Assembly: GCA_019423795.1 (NCBI GenBank)
Contig: JAHZAT010000025.1
Span: 1 to 33,994, forward strand
Direction of reading: 5' to 3'
Source: Clostridiales bacterium
Lineage (GTDB): Bacteria; Bacillota; Clostridia; Lachnospirales; Lachnospiraceae
DNA length: 33,994 nt
Part shown: positions 17,612 through 25,203 of the stretch, piece after piece
How the letters are laid out: every line of letters begins with the position of its first letter
Position numbering within the stretch: the stretch's first letter is position 1
Notes under the pieces: generated by a model
Databases searched by the model: none
What the model was told of the DNA's origin: nothing
What the model saw: the letters and a program-made list of their open reading frames with translations, nothing else
Program-made: the position numbers and the translations under genes

Positions 17612-18091
17612 CTAGTAAATATACCTGCTGTTTTTCTTCTCTTGCGGCCAATAACATTCCTGTCTGGCTTTGCAGTGGATACAGTCTCTAGAAAGTTTGT
17701 CTGCACGATAAAAAATAGCTGCAAAGCTGTCTTCTTTCTCTTCAACGTCACGATGATTTAAGATCGTATCGACCATGATTTTTCTTTCTGCGGCTGTATA
17801 GCCACAATCTTTTAAAATCTCTTCTGCAAGAATTGCACCTGCCTCATCATGTGAAATTCCTTTTTCATACTGGTCAGCTCTTCCCATATCATGAAGAAAT
17901 GCCGTCGCATATATGATATCTTTCGGAATATCAAGATTCTTCTCAAGCACCATAAGATAACTGATTCTTGCTACCGAAAGAAAATGTTCCATATCATGCC
18001 CGCAAAATTCACGGTCTTTTTCTAATTCTTGTAGTTTTTCGTACGTTTGTTTGTATGTTTCATGGCATACGATCTTCTGGAATCTTTCCAC
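17612..18091 (-). CDS. HD-domain phosphohydrolase in the folate operon
   Basis: A 159-residue cytosolic HD-superfamily metal-dependent phosphohydrolase. Metal ligands are visible as H32-D33 (with H36), H67-D68 in F-L-H-D-M-G-R, H81, H113 and D131 in R-A-D-K-L-S-R. The C-terminus carries a C-x2-C-x5-C cluster (C137, C140, C146) that might bind a metal ion. The start is a GTG with a GAGG site nine bases upstream; no in-frame ATG is suitable. It sits between folC and folP with ten-base spacing. Location in a folate operon suggests a role in pterin dephosphorylation, which is a known gap in many folate pathways; this is inference. Confidence 0.85.
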   Translation of the reverse strand: MERFQKIVCHETYKQTYEKLQELEKDREFCGHDMEHFLSVARISYLMVLEKNLDIPKDIIYATAFLHDMGRADQYEKGISHDEAGAILAEEILKDCGYTAAERKIMVDTILNHRDVEEKEDSFAAIFYRADKLSRDCIHCKARQECYWPQEKKNSRYIY

Positions 18092-18105
18092 TTGTTCATC
18101 CTCTG

Positions 18106-19386
18106 CTATTGGTTTATTAGTTCATTTTGAAAAGATAATGTTCCACAGATTATGATCACATCATCTTTCTCTGCCTTCTGCCTTACTTCACTAAGACATT
18201 CAGCGAGTCTTTGTCTTTCCTCTACGTTCTGATGATATTTACTTATACAATTACACAGCTCCCTGCTTGAAAGAGCTCTTGGATTATCCGGTGCTACTGT
18301 ATAAATCTTATCTGCCGCTGGGGCAAGAATCTGTACCATCTGTTCGTAATCTTTATCTGACAATACTCCCATTATATAGATTAATCGCTGGTTTGTAAAA
18401 TTATTTTGCAAAAAACTTAATAAACTCTTTGCACCATCTGGATTATGTGCACCGTCACAGATCACCATAGGTTCTCGTTCCAATATCTCAATTCTACCTC
18501 TCCAGATTGTTTTTCGCATTCCGTCTTCCGTCTGAAAATCACTGATACAATAATAGTTTTTTATAACATTTAAAGTTTCTAGCGCAAGTGCTGCATTGTT
18601 GATCTGATGTCTTCCAAGAAGTGGTATCTCAATCTTTTCATACCATCTTCCATCAGAAGAACGATAAGAAAAACTTTCCCCATTCAGTGACTCCTGAAGC
18701 ACTCTGATCCCTGCAGAATTCACAAAAGTTACTTTTGCATGCATCTGTTTAGCTTTGTTCTTTATCACTTCATTAACTTCTTTTGTATTGTCATAAGAAA
18801 TGACCGGACATCCTTCTTTGATGATCCCCGCTTTTTCTGATGCTATTTTTTCCAGTGTATCACCTAAAAATTGCATATGATCCATTCCAATTGATGCTAT
18901 AACTGTTGCAATCGGCTTCTTTACTACATTTGTTGCATCCAGTCTTCCGCCCATTCCCGTCTCTAATAATACAACATCTACTTTTTTATCGAGAAAATAA
19001 AGAAAACTAAGTGCTGTCTCAATCTCAAACATTGTCGGATGGGATAGACCATCTTTTACCATTTCTTCGGCAACATTCTTTATTTTTTCCATATAAAAGC
19101 ACAGGTCTTTTTTAGAAATATTTTCTTCATTGATACGAAACCTTTCTTCATAGGAAAAGGATGCAGGGGATACATATCTCCCTGCACGATATCCACTTTC
19201 CCTAAAAATACCTGCCAGAAATGCAAGTGTTGAACCTTTTCCATTGGTTCCGGCAATATGAACCACTCTAAGCTGGTCTTGTGGATTTCCAAGTCTTTCT
19301 AATAACTCTCTGATATTATCAAGTCCTAAGACACTTCCAAATTTATTTGTATTTTGTATAAAATTCATTGCTTCTTCGTAATTCAT
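18106..19386 (-). CDS. folC: Folylpolyglutamate synthase / dihydrofolate synthase
   Basis: A 426-residue Mur-ligase-family enzyme that adds glutamate to dihydropteroate and to folates using ATP. Evidence: the P-loop H-I-A-G-T-N-G-K-G-S-T near residue 42, the E-T-G-M-G-G-R-x-D-A-T-N motif, I-G-M-D-H, and the C-terminal D-G-A-H-N-P-D-G segment, over a normal family length. A GGAGG site precedes the ATG. It is 31 bases after lon and 14 bases before the HD gene, beginning a folate block folC-HD-folP-folBK. Confidence 0.95.
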   Translation of the reverse strand: MNYEEAMNFIQNTNKFGSVLGLDNIRELLERLGNPQDQLRVVHIAGTNGKGSTLAFLAGIFRESGYRAGRYVSPASFSYEERFRINEENISKKDLCFYMEKIKNVAEEMVKDGLSHPTMFEIETALSFLYFLDKKVDVVLLETGMGGRLDATNVVKKPIATVIASIGMDHMQFLGDTLEKIASEKAGIIKEGCPVISYDNTKEVNEVIKNKAKQMHAKVTFVNSAGIRVLQESLNGESFSYRSSDGRWYEKIEIPLLGRHQINNAALALETLNVIKNYYCISDFQTEDGMRKTIWRGRIEILEREPMVICDGAHNPDGAKSLLSFLQNNFTNQRLIYIMGVLSDKDYEQMVQILAPAADKIYTVAPDNPRALSSRELCNCISKYHQNVEERQRLAECLSEVRQKAEKDDVIIICGTLSFQNELINQ

Positions 19387-19417
19387 AACTGCCTCCAGTT
19401 TTTATTTTATCATGATA

Positions 19418-21724
19418 TTAATGTACGAACGCTTCTTTGATCACTTGTGTCATTGTTTTTACATAAACGATCTCAAGTCCTTCGATTACTTCTTCTTCAA
19501 ATTCCTTAACATCTTTTTCATTCATCTTTGGAACTAAAACTTTTGTGATCCCAAGTCTTTTAGCTGCAAGAAGTTTCTCTTTTAATCCACCAATCTGAAG
19601 GACATCCCCTCGGATCGTTACTTCTCCTGTCATCGCAAGATTTCCATAAACTTTGTGCCCTGTGATCGCTGAGAGTACTGCTGTTGTCATTGTAATTCCG
19701 GCAGATGGTCCGTCTTTTGGTACCGCTCCCTCTGGAATATGAATATGAATGTCATGTTTTTCAAAGAAGTCATTCTTGATCTTATATTTCTTACTTTGAC
19801 TTCTGATATAACTGATCGCTGCCTGTGCAGATTCTTTCATAACATCCCCAAGAGAACCTGTGATCTGAATGCCACCCTTTCCTGGCATAACATTCACTTC
19901 AATCTTTAATGTTACTCCTCCAACTGCAGTCCATGCAAGCCCATGAACAACTCCAATCTGATCTCGTAATGTATCCTTCTCCCATTCATAGACTGGTTTT
20001 CCAAGATAATCTTTGATTGCCTTCTTTGTGATCGTAACTTTTCTGTGTTTCTTCTGGTAAATGTCTCTTGCAACCTTTCTTGAAACCTGTCCGATCCTTC
20101 TCTCTAAATTTCTGACTCCAGATTCTCTTGTATAATCAGAGATCAGAAATCTCAGTGCATCTTCTTTCCAGTGAATCTGTGTATCATCTAATCCATTGGC
20201 TTCCATCTGCTTCTTCACAAGATAATCATTTGCAATGTGATATTTCTCATTCTCTGTATAGCTTGTAACTTCAATAATCTCCATACGATCAAGCAATGGC
20301 CTTGGAATTGTAGAGAGATCATTGGCTGTCGCGATAAACAAGACATCACTTAAATTTAAAGCAACTTCAAGATAATGATCTGTAAAATTCTCATTCTGTT
20401 CTGGATCAAGGACTTCTAATAATGCAGACGCTGTATCTCCACGCTGATCTTTTCCAGTCTTATCAATCTCATCTAATAACATCAGCGGATTTCTGACTTT
20501 GACTTTCCTTAATGCATCAACGATTCTTCCAGGCATCGCCCCGACATACGTCTTTCTGTGTCCTCGAATTTCTGATTCATCACGCACACCACCTAAAGAT
20601 AAACGAACATATTTCTTATTCGTTGCCCTTGCGATTGATTTTGCAATCGATGTCTTTCCTGTTCCTGGAGGTCCTACCAAGCAAAGGATCGCTGCATCTT
20701 TCTTGCCGCTCATTGCACGTGCTGCCAGATATTCAAGCACTCTCTCTTTTACCTTCTCCATGCCATAATGGTCTTCGTCTAAGATTTCCTGCGCTCTATC
20801 TAGATCTGTACTGTCCTCACTCATTTCTTCCCATGGTACAGAAAGCATTGTTTCGATATATGTTCTTAACACAGAACTTTCTGGTGTCTGATTTCCCATT
20901 GTCTGAAATCTTGAAATCTCTTTTTTGATCTTTTCTTTGACTTCATCAGATGCCCTCAGTTCTTTTAACTGATTCATAAATTCATCCGCTTCATCTTCTA
21001 CATTTGTCTCACCAAGTTCTTCACGGATTACTTTCATCTGCTCTCTGAGCATATATTCTTTCTGATTCTTATCAACATTTACTTTAACTTTCTGCTGAAT
21101 CTTCTGTTTCAGTTTCAAAACATCCAGTTCTTCTTCCAGCATAACGAGCATCAGTTCACAGCGCTCTTTTAAATCCATCTCTTCCAGAATCTTTTGTTTC
21201 TCCGGATAGGAAAAAGGAATATGTGTTGCCAGTTCATCTACCAGAATCTCTACATCAGACTGAAGCAGGATATAATTAATAATATTCTGGTCCAAATGCG
21301 ACCATGCCTGTGCATAACTTTCAAATGCTTCTTTGATCATTCGTAAAAATGCTTCTCTTTCGAATGCTTCAAATGGTTGCTGCTCCACATGATCATATAA
21401 AATCTCTACTTTAAATAATGGATCATATTCTACAGTTTTGCTAAGTTCTGCACGGAATAATCCCTCTGCAAACACTCTTAATGTATTCTTAGGGAGTTTT
21501 ACCACCTGCTTGATCCTTGCTAACGTTCCAACACGATATAAATCATCAATTCCTGGATCTTCTACCATCGGATCAATCTGATTATTTAAAAAGATCAGCT
21601 GGTCATGCTCCATTGATTCTTCTATTGCTTTAACCGACCGGCTTCTTGACACATCAAAATGAATCACCGTATTCGGAAATATGTACTTTCCTCTGAGTGG
21701 AAGCATTGGTAAAGTCTTTTTCAT
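19418..21724 (-). CDS. lon: ATP-dependent protease La
   Basis: A 768-residue LonA protease of the AAA+ class that degrades misfolded and regulatory proteins in the cytoplasm. The N-terminal substrate-binding LON domain starts L-P-M-L-P-L-R-G (1-200), followed by a coiled-coil region, the AAA+ module with Walker A G-P-P-G-T-G-K-T (about 351-358) and Walker B D-E-I-D-K, and a C-terminal peptidase with the serine in P-K-D-G-P-S-A-G (about S674) and the lysine in G-G-L-K-E-K (about K717). The cytosolic form is indicated by the lack of TM helices. It lies downstream of the clpX terminator, so it may have its own promoter or be read through. Confidence 0.97.
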   Translation of the reverse strand: MKKTLPMLPLRGKYIFPNTVIHFDVSRSRSVKAIEESMEHDQLIFLNNQIDPMVEDPGIDDLYRVGTLARIKQVVKLPKNTLRVFAEGLFRAELSKTVEYDPLFKVEILYDHVEQQPFEAFEREAFLRMIKEAFESYAQAWSHLDQNIINYILLQSDVEILVDELATHIPFSYPEKQKILEEMDLKERCELMLVMLEEELDVLKLKQKIQQKVKVNVDKNQKEYMLREQMKVIREELGETNVEDEADEFMNQLKELRASDEVKEKIKKEISRFQTMGNQTPESSVLRTYIETMLSVPWEEMSEDSTDLDRAQEILDEDHYGMEKVKERVLEYLAARAMSGKKDAAILCLVGPPGTGKTSIAKSIARATNKKYVRLSLGGVRDESEIRGHRKTYVGAMPGRIVDALRKVKVRNPLMLLDEIDKTGKDQRGDTASALLEVLDPEQNENFTDHYLEVALNLSDVLFIATANDLSTIPRPLLDRMEIIEVTSYTENEKYHIANDYLVKKQMEANGLDDTQIHWKEDALRFLISDYTRESGVRNLERRIGQVSRKVARDIYQKKHRKVTITKKAIKDYLGKPVYEWEKDTLRDQIGVVHGLAWTAVGGVTLKIEVNVMPGKGGIQITGSLGDVMKESAQAAISYIRSQSKKYKIKNDFFEKHDIHIHIPEGAVPKDGPSAGITMTTAVLSAITGHKVYGNLAMTGEVTIRGDVLQIGGLKEKLLAAKRLGITKVLVPKMNEKDVKEFEEEVIEGLEIVYVKTMTQVIKEAFVH

Positions 21725-21779
21725 CTTGTATTTCCTTTCGCTTCATAAATTTAATTCTAAAATGTATGTCCATAAGAAG

Positions 21780-21824
21780 AAAAACTGCTTTGACACAAGA
21801 ATCTCTTGCACGAAAGCAGTTTTT
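21780..21824 (-). terminator. Intrinsic terminator after clpX
   Basis: AAAAACTGCTTT (21780-21791) pairs with AAAGCAGTTTTT (21813-21824), with a second short stem (CAAGA/TCTTG) in the loop. On the minus strand the stem is followed by a T-rich tract, so it should stop part of the tig-clpP-clpX transcript before lon. Confidence 0.8.
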
Positions 21825-21840
21825 ATTTTGGCTAATCTAT

Positions 21841-23142
21841 CTATGCAATCTCATGATTACTTGTTTTAACCCGTTTCTTTGGTACTGTAGCTTTTACCTT
21901 CTGGTCTGAACATCCAATCTGTGGATCTTCTGTGCCTTCCACAACACCTTTCGTGATCAGACACTCTGTCACATCCGTCTGTGATGGAATCTCATACATT
22001 AAATCCATAATCACTTGTTCCACAATAGCTCTTAATCCTCTGGCACCTGTCTTACGATCTAATGCTTTCTTAGCGATCGCACTTAAAGCATCATCATCAA
22101 ATGTAAGTTTCACGCCATCCATCTCAAACAATCTCTGGTATTGTTTCACAAGAGCACTCTTTGGTTCTTTTAAGATTCGTACTAATGCATCCTGATCTAA
22201 AGGATTCAATGATACATTGACTGGAACACGTCCGATAAATTCAGGAATCAATCCAAATTTCACAAAATCCTCAGGTAATACCTGTTTTAATAATTCTCCC
22301 AGGTCCTTCTCTTTCTGTCCGAAAACATCTGCTCCAAATCCAATAGACTTCTTGCCAATTCTTGATTCAATGATCTTCTCTAATCCATCAAATGCACCTC
22401 CACAGATAAACAGGATATTCGATGTATCAATCTGAATAAATTCCTGATGAGGATGTTTTCTTCCTCCCTGTGGCGGTACAGATGCTACTGTACCTTCGAT
22501 AATCTTTAATAATGCCTGCTGTACACCTTCTCCAGAAACATCTCTTGTAATTGATGTGTTCTCAGATTTTCTTGTAATCTTATCAATCTCATCAATATAA
22601 ATGATTCCACACTGTGCACGGTCAATATCATAATCTGCTGCCTGAATGATCTTAAGAAGAATATTCTCAACATCTTCTCCAACATATCCTGCTTCTGTAA
22701 GAGCAGTCGCATCTGCGATCGCAAATGGCACATTTAACATCTTTGCTAAAGTCTGGGCTAATAATGTCTTTCCTGAACCAGTTGGTCCAAGCATTAAAAT
22801 ATTACTCTTCTGCAGTTCTACATCAGAGTTCCCGCCCATTAAAATTCTTTTGTAATGATTGTATACAGCAACGGAAAGTACTTTCTTTGCCTCGTCCTGA
22901 CCAATGACATATTGATCTAAAAATTCTTTGATCTCTTTTGGCTTACGAAGATTGATCTCCCCATCATCCTCTGTATACTGTTCAAATTCCTCTTCAATAA
23001 TCTCTGAACAAATGTCAATACATTCATCACAGATATAAACATTCTTTCCCTTTGGCCCCGCGATCAGTTTGCGGACCTGGTCCTGTGTCTTATTGCAAAA
23101 AGAACATCTTAATACTTTTTTCTCATCATTATAACCTGCCAC
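21841..23142 (-). CDS. clpX: ClpX ATPase subunit of ClpXP
   Basis: A 433-residue AAA+ unfoldase that feeds substrates to ClpP. The N-terminal zinc-binding domain shows C-x2-C...C-x2-C (C-S-F-C and C-D-E-C within residues 13-40). The AAA+ core has Walker A G-P-T-G-S-G-K-T, Walker B Y-I-D-E-I-D-K and the pore loop G-Y-V-G-E-D; an I-G-F ClpP-docking loop (S-I-G-F-G-A) is visible. The start is a GTG at 23142 with GGGGTGAT upstream. It is 23 bases after clpP, the usual arrangement. Confidence 0.97.
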   Translation of the reverse strand: MAGYNDEKKVLRCSFCNKTQDQVRKLIAGPKGKNVYICDECIDICSEIIEEEFEQYTEDDGEINLRKPKEIKEFLDQYVIGQDEAKKVLSVAVYNHYKRILMGGNSDVELQKSNILMLGPTGSGKTLLAQTLAKMLNVPFAIADATALTEAGYVGEDVENILLKIIQAADYDIDRAQCGIIYIDEIDKITRKSENTSITRDVSGEGVQQALLKIIEGTVASVPPQGGRKHPHQEFIQIDTSNILFICGGAFDGLEKIIESRIGKKSIGFGADVFGQKEKDLGELLKQVLPEDFVKFGLIPEFIGRVPVNVSLNPLDQDALVRILKEPKSALVKQYQRLFEMDGVKLTFDDDALSAIAKKALDRKTGARGLRAIVEQVIMDLMYEIPSQTDVTECLITKGVVEGTEDPQIGCSDQKVKATVPKKRVKTSNHEIA

Positions 23143-23165
23143 CAGATCACCCCACTATTCTATCA

Positions 23166-23747
23166 CTATCTTTTTTCCATAACCTTATCGATCAGGCCAT
23201 ATTCCAGTGCTTCCTGTGCAGTGAGCCAGTTGTCACGTTCTGTATCCTTGACGATTGTCTCGTATGGCTGTCCTGTATTCTCGCTTAAGATCGTATTTAA
23301 TTTCTTCTTTGTTCTAAGAATATGCTCTGCTGCGATCTCAATCTCTGTTGCCTGTCCCTGTGCTCCACCAGATGGCTGATGAATCATGATCTCTGCATTT
23401 GGAAGTGCCAGACGCTTTCCTTTTGTTCCACCTGATAATAAGAACGCTCCCATACTGGCAGCCATTCCCATACACATCGTAGATACGTCACACTTTACAT
23501 ACTGCATTGTATCATAGATTGCCATTCCGGCAGTTACAGAACCGCCAGGGCTGTTAATATATAAGTTGATGTCTTTGTCTGGATCTTCAGATTCTAAGAA
23601 TAATAACTGAGAAACTACAAGTCCTGCTGTGACATCATTCACTTCTTCTCCTAAGAAAATGATTCTTTCTTTCAGCAGTCTGGAGTAAATATCATAAGAT
23701 CTCTCTCCTCTGCTTGTTTGTTCAATGACATAAGGTACTAAACTCAT
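23166..23747 (-). CDS. clpP: ClpP protease subunit
   Basis: A 193-residue serine peptidase that forms the tetradecameric chamber of ClpXP. The catalytic triad is complete: S98 in G-M-A-A-S-M-G, H123 in I-H-Q-P-S-G-G and D172 in D-T-E-R-D-N-W. The N-terminal Y-D-I-Y-S-R-L-L-K-E-R-I-I-F-L-G is typical. AGGAGG precedes the ATG. It lies between tig and clpX, the common Clostridia order. Confidence 0.97.
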   Translation of the reverse strand: MSLVPYVIEQTSRGERSYDIYSRLLKERIIFLGEEVNDVTAGLVVSQLLFLESEDPDKDINLYINSPGGSVTAGMAIYDTMQYVKCDVSTMCMGMAASMGAFLLSGGTKGKRLALPNAEIMIHQPSGGAQGQATEIEIAAEHILRTKKKLNTILSENTGQPYETIVKDTERDNWLTAQEALEYGLIDKVMEKR

Positions 23748-23824
23748 CCTTGCATCCTCCTAACGATAGTTAAGGCAGTTTATTTATGTCTATCAAAAGG
23801 AACATAAAGTCATAAATGCCTTGC

Positions 23825-25105
23825 TTATTTTGCTTCGCTTACAAGGAAATCTACAGCTTTCTGTACTGCGATGTCATCCATCATCTGGTCTTTCTGAGCT
23901 CCCTGAATGATCTTTTCAAGCTGCTCTGTTTCCATCTGATACATTTTTGCCATCTTTTCCAGTTCTGCTTTGAAGTCTTCCTCGCTTGCTTTAATATCTT
24001 CTGCTTTTGCGATTGCTTCTAATACCAGGCGTGTCTCGATTCTCTTAACTGCCTGTGGTTTTAAATCATCTGCAAATTTCTGTGCGTCCATTCCAGAGAA
24101 CATTAAATACTGTTCCATAGAAAGTCCCTGATAGCTTAATCTCTGAGCGAATTCATCTGTCATCTGCTGAACCTGTTCTTCGATCATAGCTTCTGGAATA
24201 TCCATTGTAGCTGCTTCTACAGCTGCATCAACAATCTTGTTTTCTCTTTCAGTCTTAGCTTCTTCTTTCTTTCTTGCACGAATCTGTTCTTTGATATCTG
24301 CTTTGTAGTCTTCTAATGTTTCAAATTCAGATACTTCTGCTGCAAATTCATCATCTAATTCTGGAAGTTCTTTTTCTTTGATTGCTTTTACTGTTACTGT
24401 AAATACAGCATCTTTTCCTGCAAGATCAGGTGCATGATATTCTTCTGGGAATGTCACGTTGATATCTGCTGTTTCATTTAAATTCTTTCCTACTAACTGT
24501 TCTTCAAATCCTGGGATGAATGCTCCAGATCCGATAACTAATGTCTGATCTTCAGCTGTTCCACCTTCAAATTTTACTCCATCAACAGATCCAGAGTAAT
24601 CAATTGTTAAGATATCACCGTCTTTTACTGCACGATCTTCAATTGTGATCTCTCTTGCGTTCTGTTCCTGAACTTTCTTTAATTCTTCTTCAATCTCATC
24701 TTTTTTAACTGTAACTCTTGTTTTAGGTACTTCAATTCCTTTGTAGTCACCTAATGTTACTTCTGGTTTTAATGCAAATGTAGCTGTGAAGATGAAATCT
24801 TTTCCTTTCTCAAGCTGAGTTACATCGATCTCTGGTCTTGAAACGATTTCTAAATCTGTATCTTTCATAGCCTCTGCATAAGCGTCTGGAATTAAGATGT
24901 TTGCCGCATCTTCATAGAAGATTTCAACTCCGTATTCTTTTGCGATTAACTGGAAAGGTACTTTTCCTTTACGGAATCCAGGTACATTAAACTGCCCTTT
25001 TTTCTTGTTGAAAGCCTGTTTGATAGCGTCATCTAATTTCGCTGCTTCAACTTCAATTGTTACCTTTGCCATATTATGTTCTAAGTTTTCCACTTGCAAA
25101 CTCAT
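23825..25105 (-). CDS. tig: Trigger factor
   Basis: A 426-residue ribosome-associated chaperone and peptidyl-prolyl isomerase. The N-terminal ribosome-binding domain carries the G-F-R-K-G-K-V-P signature (about residues 44-51). The FKBP-type PPIase domain follows (about 150-240: D-Y-S-G, then I-G-S-G-A-F-I-P-G-F-E) and the C-terminal helical arms complete the length. A strong AGGAGG precedes the ATG, with a well-formed promoter upstream. First gene of tig-clpP-clpX. Confidence 0.97.
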   Translation of the reverse strand: MSLQVENLEHNMAKVTIEVEAAKLDDAIKQAFNKKKGQFNVPGFRKGKVPFQLIAKEYGVEIFYEDAANILIPDAYAEAMKDTDLEIVSRPEIDVTQLEKGKDFIFTATFALKPEVTLGDYKGIEVPKTRVTVKKDEIEEELKKVQEQNAREITIEDRAVKDGDILTIDYSGSVDGVKFEGGTAEDQTLVIGSGAFIPGFEEQLVGKNLNETADINVTFPEEYHAPDLAGKDAVFTVTVKAIKEKELPELDDEFAAEVSEFETLEDYKADIKEQIRARKKEEAKTERENKIVDAAVEAATMDIPEAMIEEQVQQMTDEFAQRLSYQGLSMEQYLMFSGMDAQKFADDLKPQAVKRIETRLVLEAIAKAEDIKASEEDFKAELEKMAKMYQMETEQLEKIIQGAQKDQMMDDIAVQKAVDFLVSEAK

Positions 25106-25162
25106 CTGTATAGATCCTCCTAAAAATTATTATCTTTTTTGTAATTTCACAAACATTCACCT

Positions 25163-25192
25163 ATTATAGCATAAGAATTACGCCTTATACAA
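25163..25192 (-). promoter_or_regulatory. Extended -10 sigma-A promoter for tig-clpP-clpX
   Basis: On the minus strand TTGTAT (25192-25187), an 18-base spacer and TGC-TATAAT (-10 at 25168-25163) form a promoter with an extended -10 TG. The leader to the tig ATG is about 50 bases. Confidence 0.75.
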
Positions 25193-25203
25193 GCATCTTT
25201 GCG

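Noticed and set aside
17602..17751. N-terminal extension of folP
   Set aside because: It overlaps the HD-domain gene out of frame, has no DHPS-like sequence, and the ATG at 17601 has its own AGGAG.
20499..20928. Two open frames on the plus strand inside lon
   Set aside because: Antisense to the conserved AAA+ module of lon; composition is that of a shadow frame.
23748..23824. Hairpin between tig and clpP
   Set aside because: Only a six-base stem (TTATGT/ACATAA) with a long loop and no T-run; too weak to call a terminator.
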